Below, piece after piece: positions 1 to 9,206 of a stretch of DNA of 35,547 bases (position 1 is the stretch's first letter; each line of letters opens with the position of its first letter). A model generated the notes under the pieces. It was given only the letters and a program-made list of their open reading frames with translations. It made no database searches and was not told where the DNA came from. The position numbers and the translations under genes were made by a program. The stretch covers positions 1 through 35,547 of the forward strand of contig JAOPXD010000170.1 in the NCBI GenBank assembly GCA_025965315.1. The letters run 5' to 3'. The DNA is from Marmoricola sp. GTDB lineage: Bacteria > Actinomycetota > Actinomycetes > Propionibacteriales > Nocardioidaceae.

Positions 1-881
1 GCACCGTGGTGCGGCGAGGCGATCACGAGCTGGTCGGCGACGACCGAGAGCCGCGGCCGGGATCTCGACCCGGGATCTCGACTGGGCTCGACCTCCTCGC
101 AGCCCTCGGACAACCACTCGACCGGGACACCGGCGCGACCGTCGTGGACCACGATCGATGCTCCGAGCTCGGAGGAGGCGTAGATCCAGGAGATCCGGGC
201 TGCCGGGAACACGGCCCGGAGCTGGTCCAGGATCGCCTGGTCGACGGGCTCGCCGCCGAGGGTGATCTGCTCCAGCGGCACCTGGCCGATCCGGTCCTTG
301 TGTGCCATCAGGCTCTGCCGCCAGAACGTCGGCGTACCCGACGCAGCCGTGACGCCGTGGGTGATCGCCGCGTCGACCCAGCCGTCCAGCGACGCCGGAT
401 CGACGACGACCAGGTCCTGGCCGGGCGACCCGAGTGCCAGCGTGACCACCTGCCACCAGGCATAGGTGCCGGGCGAGTACGGGCACAGCCAGCGGCGCGG
501 CGCGAGCTCACCGGCCACCGTGGTCAGCGATGCGAGCGTGTGCCCGATCCGCTTGGGCCGACCGGTGGATCCCGAGGTGAGCAACCAGAGCCGGCCCTCC
601 TCGGCGGCTCGCGGGGACGGGGTCGGGGTGGTGCCGTCGTCCTCGACCAGGTTGAAGCCACTCGCGAGGAGCTCGTCGCGCAGGTTCTGCTCCATCCGGC
701 CGGCAGCCACGACCAGGAACTCGGCGCCCGTCGAGGAGTGCGCGCGGGCCCAGGAGAGCGCGTCGAACGAAGAACTGACGACGATCGCGGCGGGGGCCGG
801 GATGGTCCGCTCCGGCAGGTCCGCCCAGGTCGTCTCGAGTCCGGTCCGTACGTCGACCAGCCGGCCGAGAACAGCACTCAT
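1..881 (-). CDS. AMP-forming acyl/aryl-CoA ligase-like protein (ANL superfamily), 3' end outside window
   Basis: Only the first 293 residues are present; the frame is open to the left edge with no stop. The ANL superfamily P-loop is plain at residues 101-111 (LLTSGSTGRPKR, starting at Leu100), and a YASSELG stretch near 234-240 matches the A5 adenylate-binding motif (usually YGxTE). ANL enzymes activate a carboxylate with ATP and transfer it to a thiol. Only about 100 residues precede the P-loop, which is short for a fatty-acyl-CoA ligase and closer to MenE-like or polymer-associated ligases. Its place beside teichoic-acid-like genes makes a role in activating an acyl or aminoacyl decoration thinkable, but the substrate cannot be read. 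ATG at 879-881 is chosen; there is no Shine-Dalgarno, but a TAGTCT box lies 7 nt upstream (889-894), as in leaderless actinobacterial genes. It is divergent from the mannosyltransferase. A 13-bp tandem repeat (58-83) lies inside the gene without breaking the frame. Confidence 0.82.
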   Translation of the reverse strand, partial: MSAVLGRLVDVRTGLETTWADLPERTIPAPAAIVVSSSFDALSWARAHSSTGAEFLVVAAGRMEQNLRDELLASGFNLVEDDGTTPTPSPRAAEEGRLWLLTSGSTGRPKRIGHTLASLTTVAGELAPRRWLCPYSPGTYAWWQVVTLALGSPGQDLVVVDPASLDGWVDAAITHGVTAASGTPTFWRQSLMAHKDRIGQVPLEQITLGGEPVDQAILDQLRAVFPAARISWIYASSELGASIVVHDGRAGVPVEWLSEGCEEVEPSRDPGSRSRPRLSVVADQLVIASPHHG

Positions 882-1016
882 GGCGAGGAGACTACCGGTG
901 GCGCGTCCGCGGCCCGTCGCCCAATTCCGATCTGGTCTCGACGGTGCCGGCGAAGGCGGCCTCCCCACGCCGAACCAGCCACGGACGGTTCTTGGCGTTG
1001 TGGAAGCATCCTCACC

Positions 1017-2201
1017 ATGTCCGCGGCCGCTCGCCTCTCCGATCGCGGCGTTCGTTGGGTGCTCCCGCCCGCGATCGCGTGGGTCGCAGCGTCGATGATC
1101 AGCTGGCTAGCAGCCCACCAGTCGCACGTGCACTACTGGTCGATCGCAGCCCGCGAGCACTGGGACTCAGGGAACTACCTCAGCATCGCCCGGAGCGGCT
1201 ACGCGCTGTACAAGTGCCCCCACTGGGTCCCGATCCCGCACGCGTACTGCGGCAACTCCGCCTGGTTCCCCGGGTACCCGCTGCTGGTCCGGGCACTGTC
1301 TGCGCTCGGACTCCCGACCGATGGTGCCGCAGTCCTGATCCCCGAAGTGATGCTGTTCGCGATGTTCGTGGTGCTCTGGTGGCTCCTCGAAGGGCGCTGG
1401 ACCGTCGCGACCGGCCTGACGATGGCGATCGGAGCGGTATTTCCGGGCGGGATCTACTTCCACGCGGCCTTCCCGATGTCGATGGCGGCACTGGCGCTCC
1501 TGGTCGTCCTGGTCGGGTTCAAGCGCAGCTCCTGGGTGCTCGTGAGCGCCGGAGGTTTCGCTGCGGTGCTCGCTCATCCGAGCGGTCAGGTCGTGCTGCC
1601 CGTGCTCGTGCTGAGCATCCTGTTTGCCTGGCGCGCGGACCGGTGGCCGGTACGGATCCTCAAGGGCGCATCTGCGGCGGCGGTCGCGGCCTCCAGCATC
1701 GCTCTGACGCACTGGATGCAGTGGCGCGGGACCGGGCGCTGGAACGCGTACACGATCCAGAATCGTACGTACTTCCACACGGGTGACCTCCGGAACCCGA
1801 TCACGGCGTACTTCAAGGCGCTCCACTACAACTTCCTCGACTACTACCACCCGCACCTGAACCACACCTGGCTGGTCGACCACAGCATCAGGGCACACCA
1901 ACCTGAGCTGCTCGTGAACACCGTGTTCCTCGCCGTCGTCACCCTCGCTGTCGGCTGGCGCCTGTTGCGAGATCGGGTGCTCCCGCCCGAGGAGTGGGCC
2001 GCGCTCCTCATGACGTGCGGGATCTTCGTGCTGCCGTTCCTCGGCGGGGTCCAGTCCTGGTACCGAGGGCACGCGCTGATGTTCGTCGCGCTGATCCTGG
2101 TCAAGTCCGTGCCGCGCTGGCTGCAGGTGCCGCTACTGATGCTGCTGACTGTCCAGTACGTGTTCCTCGCGTCGATGTTCTTCTCCAACGTGCTCGTCTG
2201 A
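1017..2201 (+). CDS. Multi-pass membrane mannosyltransferase, PIG-V-like (GT-C fold)
   Basis: A 394-residue, strongly hydrophobic protein with about eight or more membrane segments. After the first segment, residues 48-62 read HWDSGNYLSIARSGY, the signature of PIG-V and related GT-C mannosyltransferases, which use a polyprenyl-phosphate sugar on the outer face of the membrane. The acidic residue in this first outer loop (Asp50) is the expected catalytic position. FPGYPLLVR follows near residue 85, matching the FP-x-YP motif of the family. The frame is open far upstream, but the upstream part is a shadow of the opposite ligase gene, so the ATG at 1017 just before the first membrane helix is preferred; no strong ribosome binding site is seen. 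It probably transfers a mannose or similar sugar to a lipid or surface polymer made by the neighbouring genes. Family call is fairly firm; donor and acceptor are unknown. Confidence 0.82.
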   Translation: MSAAARLSDRGVRWVLPPAIAWVAASMISWLAAHQSHVHYWSIAAREHWDSGNYLSIARSGYALYKCPHWVPIPHAYCGNSAWFPGYPLLVRALSALGLPTDGAAVLIPEVMLFAMFVVLWWLLEGRWTVATGLTMAIGAVFPGGIYFHAAFPMSMAALALLVVLVGFKRSSWVLVSAGGFAAVLAHPSGQVVLPVLVLSILFAWRADRWPVRILKGASAAAVAASSIALTHWMQWRGTGRWNAYTIQNRTYFHTGDLRNPITAYFKALHYNFLDYYHPHLNHTWLVDHSIRAHQPELLVNTVFLAVVTLAVGWRLLRDRVLPPEEWAALLMTCGIFVLPFLGGVQSWYRGHALMFVALILVKSVPRWLQVPLLMLLTVQYVFLASMFFSNVLV

Positions 2202-2274
2202 CCGGTCACCAGCGCCCGGACCGGGCTGTGCGTGGCCGGATGCAGATACGGCCCCGAACCCTGGCACTGACCAA

Positions 2275-2305
2275 TTGCCAGTCGCCGTGCCTGGCCGCTT
2301 ACCCT
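2275..2305 (+). promoter_or_regulatory. Putative promoter of the first acyltransferase gene
   Basis: TTGCCA at 2275-2280 and TACCCT at 2300-2305 are separated by 19 bases and lie about 31 bases before the ATG. The box fits the actinobacterial TAnnnT -10 pattern, and the paralogous gene at 4503 has an equivalent pair at the same place, followed in both by TTCTGGTG. Called from the sequence pattern only. Confidence 0.4.
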
Positions 2306-2336
2306 TCTGGTGCCCGTCCCCCGAAGAAACGAACGC

Positions 2337-4427
2337 ATGACCACCACCCCGAGCTCACCGACGTGCGCCGTACGCGCCGACATCCAGGGGCTCCGCGCGA
2401 TCGCGGTCTCGCTGGTCCTCGTCTACCACCTGGCGCCGAAGTCGGTCACCGGCGGATTCGCCGGGGTCGACGTCTTCTTCGTGATCTCCGGCTTCCTGAT
2501 CACCCTGCACCTGCTCGAGCACATCCCCACCGGGCCGCGCGACCTGGTGAAGTTCTGGAGCCGGCGGGTACGCCGGTTGCTGCCCGCCTCGCTGTTGGTG
2601 CTCAGCGCCATCCTGATCGCCTCACGGCTCGTCGCGCCCGACACCCAGTGGGCCGACACCGCACGCCAGGCCCGGGCCGCCGCCCTGTACGTCGTGAACT
2701 GGCTGCTGGCCAACAACGCTGTCGACTACCTCGCTGCGCAGAACGCCCCCTCGCCGGTCCAGCACTTCTGGTCGCTCTCGGTCGAGGAGCAGTTCTACCT
2801 GGTCTGGCCGATCCTGATCCTGCTGCTCGCCGCCCTCGCCCGCCTGATCGGTCGGAAACCACTGCCGGTGGTCCTTGCCGGCCTGACCGTGATCGTCGGC
2901 GCCTCGTTCGCCTGGTCGGTCCACCTCACCAGGACCAATCCCGCGGCGGCGTACTTCGTCACCCCGACCCGGGTCTGGGAGCTGGGCATCGGCGGCATCC
3001 TGGCCGCAGTGACCCTGCTCAGGCCCGGTCAGCTCAGACCCGCGATCGCCACTCCTCTGGCCTGGCTGGGCCTCGCCGCGATCGGCTGGACCGCCTTCAC
3101 CTACACCGGCAGCACGCCGTTCCCGGGCTGGCAGGCGGCCGTGCCCGTCCTCGGCACCGCGGCAGTGATCGGCGCGCACGCCCGCGCCGGCCGGATCGCC
3201 CCCGGCCCGCTGCTGGGCCTGCCCCCGATCCAGTGGCTCGGCAACATCTCCTACTCGGTCTACCTGTGGCACTGGCCGCTGGTCGTGCTGGTCCCGGAGG
3301 CCACCGGCCACCCGCTGACCTGGACCGACCGCGGCGCCATCGTCGCCGTCACCCTGCTGCTCGCCACCGCCACCAAGGCGCTGGTCGAGGACCGCTTCCG
3401 CAACGCGTCCTGGGGCATCCCGCTGCCCAAGCCCTTCGCACTGGCAGCCGTCGCCATGGCCGTCGTCGTAGCCGGCGCCGGTATCCAGCTCGCCGAGGTC
3501 GACCACCGGGTCTCGAGCGCCCGCCTCGTCCTGGCACACGCGCTGGCCACCGACGATCCCTGCTTCGGCGCACGCGCTCTCGATCATCCGAGCAAGTGCC
3601 CCGACGTCCCGTACAACGACCTGGTGCCGGATCCGATCGCGGCTGCCCTGGACCGTTCCGACGACTACAACAAGCAGGCGAACGGCTACGACTGCCGCTC
3701 GTACCAACCGTCGTACAACGAGAAGCGCTGCACCTTCGGTCGCCGGCACAGCACCGTGAACGTCGTCCTCGTGGGCAACTCGCACGCCGGTGAGTGGTTG
3801 CCCGCTCTGCAGCAGGCCGCCAAGAAGACCCCGTTCAAGATCACCACCCTGATCGCGAACCGCTGCGCCTTCAGCGAGATCCGCCAGAACCTGCCGGCCG
3901 CGCACGACTCGCTCACCTGTCTGGCCTGGGTGAAACGCGCGGTGACCTCGATCATCGACCTCCATCCGGCCATGGTCGTGATGAGCGACCGGATCTCGGT
4001 CACCGCGACCGGGTACGACGCCACCGGGAGCGTCCCGGTCTACGGATCCGGTTACCGCACCGTCCTGCAGGCGCTGTCCGACGCCGGGGTCAAGGTCCTC
4101 GTCCTCCACGACACCCCGGCCCCGAACACGCTGATCCCGGAGTGCATCGCCGCCGCGGGCAAGGGCTACCACCGCTGCGACGGGACCCGGGCGCGGTGGT
4201 TGCCGCCTGCGCCCGAGGAATCCGCGGTCCGGGCCGTCGGTGATCCGAACATCAGGTTCGCCGACCTCACCGACCACATCTGCGGCCCGGTCGTCTGTGC
4301 CGCCGTCAACGGCGGGGTGATCACCTACTTCGACGCGTCCCACCTGAGCGCGACGTACTCGACCACGCTCGCGCCGTACCTTGCGGCCGCGATGGCGCCG
4401 CTGATGCCCGCAGGATTCACGCCCTGA
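2337..4427 (+). CDS. Membrane O-acyltransferase with SGNH domain (AT3/OafA type), copy 1
   Basis: A 696-residue protein with two parts. The N-terminal ~370 residues form an acyltransferase-3 membrane domain: the R-x10-H motif is at Arg20-His31 and GVDVFFVISGFLIT follows at 43-56, with about ten membrane helices. The C-terminal ~270 residues form an extracytoplasmic SGNH hydrolase-like domain: GNSHA with the nucleophile Ser482, and the D-x-x-H pair at Asp666 and His669. In this family the membrane part passes acyl groups across the membrane and the SGNH part places them, usually acetyl, on a surface glycan. The first block reads GNSH instead of GDSH, which still leaves the Ser. ATG at 2337 is chosen because the paralogue's start aligns with it; a GTG nine codons upstream is less likely. 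It is followed by a close paralogue, evidently a tandem duplication. The acceptor is inferred to be the polymer made by the flanking transferases. Confidence 0.92.
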   Translation: MTTTPSSPTCAVRADIQGLRAIAVSLVLVYHLAPKSVTGGFAGVDVFFVISGFLITLHLLEHIPTGPRDLVKFWSRRVRRLLPASLLVLSAILIASRLVAPDTQWADTARQARAAALYVVNWLLANNAVDYLAAQNAPSPVQHFWSLSVEEQFYLVWPILILLLAALARLIGRKPLPVVLAGLTVIVGASFAWSVHLTRTNPAAAYFVTPTRVWELGIGGILAAVTLLRPGQLRPAIATPLAWLGLAAIGWTAFTYTGSTPFPGWQAAVPVLGTAAVIGAHARAGRIAPGPLLGLPPIQWLGNISYSVYLWHWPLVVLVPEATGHPLTWTDRGAIVAVTLLLATATKALVEDRFRNASWGIPLPKPFALAAVAMAVVVAGAGIQLAEVDHRVSSARLVLAHALATDDPCFGARALDHPSKCPDVPYNDLVPDPIAAALDRSDDYNKQANGYDCRSYQPSYNEKRCTFGRRHSTVNVVLVGNSHAGEWLPALQQAAKKTPFKITTLIANRCAFSEIRQNLPAAHDSLTCLAWVKRAVTSIIDLHPAMVVMSDRISVTATGYDATGSVPVYGSGYRTVLQALSDAGVKVLVLHDTPAPNTLIPECIAAAGKGYHRCDGTRARWLPPAPEESAVRAVGDPNIRFADLTDHICGPVVCAAVNGGVITYFDASHLSATYSTTLAPYLAAAMAPLMPAGFTP

Positions 4428-4440
4428 CCGGTGCTGCGGA

Positions 4441-4470
4441 TTGGGGTTCCCGTCCGGGCGCACGTACCAT
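4441..4470 (+). promoter_or_regulatory. Putative promoter of the second acyltransferase gene
   Basis: TTGGGG at 4441-4446 and TACCAT at 4465-4470 are 18 bases apart, about 32 bases before the ATG at 4503. The -10-like box and the TTCTGGTG after it (4469-4476 region) match the region in front of copy 1, so the control region seems to have been duplicated with the gene. Pattern-based call. Confidence 0.4.
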
Positions 4471-4502
4471 TCTGGTGTACTTTCCCGACACGAGATGAAC
4501 GG

Positions 4503-6599
4503 ATGTCCACGACAATCCCCGGTACGTCGAAGCGCGCCGTGCGCGCCGACATCCAGGGGCTCCGCGCGATCGCGGTCTCGCTGGTCCTGATCTACCACCT
4601 GGCCCCGCAGGCCCTGACCGGGGGCTTCGCCGGGGTCGATGTCTTCTTCGTGATCTCCGGTTTCCTGATCACGCTGCACCTGCTCGAGCACGTCCCGACC
4701 GGCCCGCGGGACCTGCTGACCTTCTGGAGCCGCCGGATCCGCCGGTTGCTGCCGGCCTCGCTGCTGGTCCTGAGCGCGACCCTGGTCGGATCACGACTGG
4801 TCGCCCCGGACACCCAGTGGGCCGAGACCGCACGCCAGGCGCGGGCCGCGGCCCTGTACGTCGTGAACTGGCTGCTCTCGAGCAACGCCGTGGACTACCT
4901 CGCCGCCCAGAACGCCCCGTCCCCGGTCCAGCACTTCTGGTCGCTCTCGGTCGAGGAGCAGTTCTACTTCGTCTGGCCGATCCTGATCCTGCTGCTCGCC
5001 GGCCTCGCCCGCCTGCTCGGCCGCAAGCCGCTGCCGATCGTGCTGGTCGGCCTGACCGCGATCGTCGGCGCCTCGCTCGCCTGGTCGGTGCACCTGACCG
5101 CGACCAACCCGGCGGCGGCGTACTTCGTCACCCCGACCCGGGTCTGGGAGCTCGGCACCGGCGGCATCCTGGCCACCTTCACCCTGCTGCGCCCCGGTCA
5201 CCTGCGGGCGGCGTTGGCGACCCCGCTCGCCTGGCTCGGTCTGGCAGCGATCATCTGGTCGGCCACGACGTACGACGCCTCCACGCCGTTCCCGGGCTGG
5301 CGGGCAGCCGTGCCCGTCCTCGGCACCGCGGCCGTGATCGGTGCGCACGCCCGCGCCGGCAAGATCGCACCGGGTCCGCTGCTCGCGCTGCGACCGGTGC
5401 AGTGGCTCGGCGGCATCTCCTACTCGGTCTACCTGTGGCACTGGCCGCTGGTCGTGCTGGTCCCGGAGGCGACCGGCCACCCGCTGACCTGGACCGACCG
5501 CGGCGCCATCCTGGTCGCCACGCTGCTGCTCGCCACCGCCACCAAGGCGCTGGTCGAGGACCGGTTCCGCAGCGTCGGCTGGAGCGTCTCGCTGCCGAAG
5601 CCGTTCGCGCTCGCCGCCGTCGCGATGGCCGTGGTCGTGGCCGGATCGACGGTGCAGCTCGTCGAGGTTCAGCACCAGATCGACAGCGGGAAGGCCCAGA
5701 TCGCCACGGTGCTCGCGTCGAAGAGCCCGTGCGTCGGCGCCCGTTCGCTGGACGATCCTTCCGCCTGCCCGCCGGTGCCCTACTCGAAGATCGTGCCGCC
5801 GGCGATCGACGCGCACTCCGACGAGTCACCGGTCTACCAGACCCAGGCCGACGGTGAGGACTGCTCGGCGCAGCTCCCGGACTTCTCCGAGCGCGAGTGC
5901 TCCTTCGGCCCGAAGAACAGCACCCTGCACGTGGTGCTCGCCGGCAACTCGCACGCCGCCCAGTGGCTCCCGGCGCTGGAACGGCTGGCACCCCAGGAAC
6001 ACTTCCGGATCACCACGATGGTCTCGCTCGCCTGCGCGTTGAGCGACACCGGCCAGGACCTGGGCACGGCGGCCGAGTCTGCCGCGTGCTCGACCTGGGT
6101 GAGCCGGACCACCCGGGCGCTGATCGCCGCACATCCGGACCTGGTGGTGTTCTCGAACCGGATCTCGGTCCCGGCCACGGGCCACACCAGCCTGGACGGC
6201 AGCGCTCCGGAGTACCGCGCGGGCTACGCCGAGGTCCTCGACAGACTGGCCGGTGCCGGCATCCCGACGCTGGTGCTCCGGGACACCCCGTACGCCGGGT
6301 TCGGCGTCCCGGACTGCGTGGCGGAGAAGCCGACCGACTACGACCGCTGCGACGGGACCCGGGCGGCGTGGCTGCCCCCCGCCCCCGAGAAGACCGCGGT
6401 CAGCGAGGTGGACGACCCGGACGTGCGGTACGCCGACCTGACCAACCACATCTGCCAGGGCAACGTGTGCCACGCGGTCACCGGTGGGGTGATGACCTAC
6501 TTCGACGGCTCGCACTTCACCGCGACCTTCGCGACCACCCTCGCCCCGTACCTCGGCGAGGCGATGGCTCCGCTGCTGCAGCGGGCGCGCACCTCCTGA
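4503..6599 (+). CDS. Membrane O-acyltransferase with SGNH domain (AT3/OafA type), copy 2
   Basis: A 698-residue paralogue of the preceding gene. The membrane half is nearly identical in places (for example GVDVFFVISGFLIT and the stretch around SYSVYLWHWPLVVLV); the R-x10-H motif is Arg21-His32. The SGNH half carries GNSHA with Ser483 and D-x-x-H at Asp668/His671. This C-terminal half has diverged much more than the membrane half, which suggests that the two copies modify different positions or acceptors with the same acyl donor. ATG at 4503 is preferred over an upstream TTG at 4431, which would add 24 non-conserved residues and lie over the putative promoter. Its TGA is immediately followed by the stop codon of the convergent transferase gene, with no room for a terminator. 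Confidence 0.92.
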   Translation: MSTTIPGTSKRAVRADIQGLRAIAVSLVLIYHLAPQALTGGFAGVDVFFVISGFLITLHLLEHVPTGPRDLLTFWSRRIRRLLPASLLVLSATLVGSRLVAPDTQWAETARQARAAALYVVNWLLSSNAVDYLAAQNAPSPVQHFWSLSVEEQFYFVWPILILLLAGLARLLGRKPLPIVLVGLTAIVGASLAWSVHLTATNPAAAYFVTPTRVWELGTGGILATFTLLRPGHLRAALATPLAWLGLAAIIWSATTYDASTPFPGWRAAVPVLGTAAVIGAHARAGKIAPGPLLALRPVQWLGGISYSVYLWHWPLVVLVPEATGHPLTWTDRGAILVATLLLATATKALVEDRFRSVGWSVSLPKPFALAAVAMAVVVAGSTVQLVEVQHQIDSGKAQIATVLASKSPCVGARSLDDPSACPPVPYSKIVPPAIDAHSDESPVYQTQADGEDCSAQLPDFSERECSFGPKNSTLHVVLAGNSHAAQWLPALERLAPQEHFRITTMVSLACALSDTGQDLGTAAESAACSTWVSRTTRALIAAHPDLVVFSNRISVPATGHTSLDGSAPEYRAGYAEVLDRLAGAGIPTLVLRDTPYAGFGVPDCVAEKPTDYDRCDGTRAAWLPPAPEKTAVSEVDDPDVRYADLTNHICQGNVCHAVTGGVMTYFDGSHFTATFATTLAPYLGEAMAPLLQRARTS

Positions 6600-9206
6600 C
6601 TACCGCAGCTCAGCTTTCGTCGTTGATGCGATCACCGCGTCGACCACCCGCTCGCAGCAGCGACCGTCCCGCGACGGGAAGGCTTCCCGGATCCGGTCCC
6701 GGTACTGCGGCTCAGGCTCGCGCGCACGTGCTGCCTGGATGATGGCTGCGACTGCCGCGTCGTGGTCGAGCACCACCGGGCCGTACCCGTCCCGGTCGTA
6801 GTCGAAGTAGCCGCGGGTGCCGAGGTGCTCGCCGGCACGCACCCGCTCCTGGTCGAACTGGTAGTACACCAGCGGACGCTCGATGTAGGCCGCGTTGACG
6901 GCCATCGAGGAGTAGTCGGTGACGACGACTGCCGCGCGGGCGAAGAGCTGCTGGACGTCGTTGTCGACGAAGGTCAGCAGCCGCACCCCTTCAGGAAGCG
7001 GTACGCCGACGAGGGCGGCCTGCAGGTCCGGGTGCGGCAGGAACCCGATGGTGAGCCCGAGGTCCGCTGCCGCGGCCGTGATCCTGGGATCAGCGAGCAG
7101 GGCGAGCCAGGTCCTCACGAACTCCGAGTCGCCGAAGTCCGGGACCACCGAACGCGCGCGACCCCGGGTCGGCGGTGGGACGAGCCAGTTGCGCCACGTC
7201 GGCGCGACCAGGACCAGGTCCCGGTCACTAGGGGCGATCTGCTCACCGATCGACCTCAGCCTGTCGAACCGGGGCATGCCGGTCAGCTTCACCTCGCGGG
7301 TCGTGTACCCGTAGCGCGAGTGGTCCCCGACCACCGACTCGAGCTCGGCAGGCGTGCTCGTCACGAAGAGGTCGATCGGCTTGGGGTTGAGCCAGTTGGA
7401 CAGGTCGTCCTTGATGACGCCGTGCTGCAAGAACGTGAACCGCCAGGACGGACGTACCCCGAGCTCGACCACCAGCTCCCGGGGTTCCACGACTGCGTGG
7501 TCGACGTGCGAGGAGAGCAGGTGAGCGGCGTTGAGGAGCAGGAGCTTCCACCGGTGCGAGCCGTGGGCCACGATCCTCCGGCCGTGGACCCGGCGCAGCT
7601 CGGCCCACTCCGCGGAGTCCCGGCTCAGGACGAACCACGCGTTGATCTCGGGGCGCTCGGCCCGTAGGTGTTCGAAGAGACGCTGGGCGTTGTCGCCGGC
7701 GTCGCGGATCCGGTCCATCAGGACCCACGCGTCGGCGTACCGACGGCGCACCGGCTTGCTCCCGGCGAGCCGGAGCAGGGCGCGACCGGCAAGAGTCGTC
7801 GCGCCCCCCGGGGGTCGCGACGGCTTCGCTCGCTTGTCGCGACGAAGACTGGAACGGTCCAGGCTCTCCCGGATCAGGACCGGGCTGATCGCGTACCGAG
7901 GGCGGGGCGGTGGTTCCAGGGCGAACCGCTGCAGGACCCCGTCGAGCCGGAGGCGCAGGGCTCTGGTCGAGGGCACCCAGATGATCCGCTCGTGCATCAG
8001 CACCCGGCCGAGGAGCTCGATGTCACGCACCTTCGCGTGCACCGGGTCGATCGCGCGGCCGCCTGAGAGGACGACCTCCTGCGGCGCAGCGCCGACGTAC
8101 CGGTACGTCATCCGGACCAGGCGCTGGGCTCGGTCGTGCCGGGTGAGCTGAACGACGTCGGTGTGCCACGTCCGACCGGACCACGAGTTCAGCAGGACGT
8201 CGCGCCACACGCGCGAGAGGCTCGTCACGGGCGAACCGTCGATCGCTTCCGGGTCCAGGTAGCCGACGATCTCCTCGAGCAGCTGGTGGAACCGCTCGCC
8301 GGCCCCGCTCACAGCAGCCGACGACGACGCGACTGACTTGCTCTGGATGCGGATCAGCCAGGACAGCTCGTAGAGAACGAGATTCTGCAGCCAGAACGGG
8401 ATCTCGCCGTCGCGGTCCAGCTTCGCGCACTTGAGCAGACCGAGGTAGCCGAGCTCGGGCACGGTCGTGTAGCGCCCCGGATCGGTGACGCTGGCGCCCA
8501 GCATCGAGCTGGCGTCGGTGCGCTGGCGGTACCGGTAGTGCGCCCCGGGGACGAATCCGACCAGGGGCCGCGGGAGGGCGAGCAGGTACCTGCCGGCGAA
8601 GTGCCCGTCCTCGAAGGTCGGCCGGACGGCCGGGTCGAAGCGAAGCCCCTGCGCATCGATCCGAGTACGCCGGAAGAAGGCAGCATTCGCGCTCACGAAG
8701 AAGTGCCCCGGGTGAAGGTCGAGATCGCGGAGACGCGCTCGGCCCTTGAACCGCTCCCGCAACGGGTGCGAGTCCACGACCTCCCCGGTCGAGTCGTGGA
8801 GGACCATCACGTTGCCGGCGATCAGCTCGCTGGTCGGGTGTCCGGCGATGAAGGTGGATATCCGCTGCAGGTAGGGCGGATTGAGCTCGTCGTCGGGGTC
8901 GGAGAAGGTGACCCACTCACCTCGGGCGTGCTCGAGACCAAGGTTGCGAGCCGTCGAGACCCCGCCGTTCTCCTTCGTCAGCACCACGACCCGGTACGCG
9001 GCCCTGGCGGCCCACGCCTGCAGGATCGCCAACGAGCCGTCCGTCGAGCCGTCGTCGACCGCGACCACCTCGAACTCGTCCACCGCCATGGTCTGCGCAT
9101 CGACGGAGGCGATAAATCTGTCGAGGTAGCGATCCACGTTGTAGACGGGCGTGACGATCGAGAACCGACGGTCGTGGTCGTGACGGGCGATAGGTTCGGG
9201 CTGCAA
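6600..9206 (-). CDS. GT2 glycosyltransferase fused to TagF-like CDP-polyol phosphotransferase (fusion A)
   Basis: An 868-residue two-domain protein. Residues ~15-250 are a GT-A family 2 glycosyltransferase: FSIVTPVYN (15-23), VDDGSTD (50-56) and the metal-binding DPDD at 103-106. Residues ~480-850 are a CDP-glycerol/CDP-ribitol glycerophosphotransferase (Glyphos_transf) domain: FLQHGVIKDDL with His595, a second conserved histidine in GFLPHPD (His725), and VVTDYSS. Both histidines correspond to the two catalytic ones known in the TagF teichoic-acid polymerase. The expected role is at the inner face of the membrane, adding sugar and polyol-phosphate units to a lipid-linked polymer. Its nearest relative is the divergent neighbour starting at 9318. 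The start is uncertain: TTG at 9206 is the first usable codon in frame and no ribosome binding site is evident. Annotated bacterial homologues are named bifunctional glycosyltransferase/CDP-glycerol:glycerophosphate glycerophosphotransferase; polyol and sugar are unknown. Confidence 0.88.
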   Translation of the reverse strand: MQPEPIARHDHDRRFSIVTPVYNVDRYLDRFIASVDAQTMAVDEFEVVAVDDGSTDGSLAILQAWAARAAYRVVVLTKENGGVSTARNLGLEHARGEWVTFSDPDDELNPPYLQRISTFIAGHPTSELIAGNVMVLHDSTGEVVDSHPLRERFKGRARLRDLDLHPGHFFVSANAAFFRRTRIDAQGLRFDPAVRPTFEDGHFAGRYLLALPRPLVGFVPGAHYRYRQRTDASSMLGASVTDPGRYTTVPELGYLGLLKCAKLDRDGEIPFWLQNLVLYELSWLIRIQSKSVASSSAAVSGAGERFHQLLEEIVGYLDPEAIDGSPVTSLSRVWRDVLLNSWSGRTWHTDVVQLTRHDRAQRLVRMTYRYVGAAPQEVVLSGGRAIDPVHAKVRDIELLGRVLMHERIIWVPSTRALRLRLDGVLQRFALEPPPRPRYAISPVLIRESLDRSSLRRDKRAKPSRPPGGATTLAGRALLRLAGSKPVRRRYADAWVLMDRIRDAGDNAQRLFEHLRAERPEINAWFVLSRDSAEWAELRRVHGRRIVAHGSHRWKLLLLNAAHLLSSHVDHAVVEPRELVVELGVRPSWRFTFLQHGVIKDDLSNWLNPKPIDLFVTSTPAELESVVGDHSRYGYTTREVKLTGMPRFDRLRSIGEQIAPSDRDLVLVAPTWRNWLVPPPTRGRARSVVPDFGDSEFVRTWLALLADPRITAAAADLGLTIGFLPHPDLQAALVGVPLPEGVRLLTFVDNDVQQLFARAAVVVTDYSSMAVNAAYIERPLVYYQFDQERVRAGEHLGTRGYFDYDRDGYGPVVLDHDAAVAAIIQAARAREPEPQYRDRIREAFPSRDGRCCERVVDAVIASTTKAELR

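Noticed and set aside
58..83. 13-bp tandem repeat (CGGGATCTCGAC-) inside the ligase gene, a possible frameshift
   Set aside because: Length 13 is not a multiple of three, but the reading frame gives sensible protein on both sides without a stop (EWLSEGCEEV before, RPRLSVVADQLVIASP after), so no break is supported.
2202..2336. Possible hairpin CCGGTC/GACCGG after the mannosyltransferase as a terminator
   Set aside because: Six pairs with an 11-base loop and no T-tract; too weak to call.
2622..4691. 689-residue open frame on the minus strand
   Set aside because: Antisense of the first acyltransferase, whose motifs are unmistakable.
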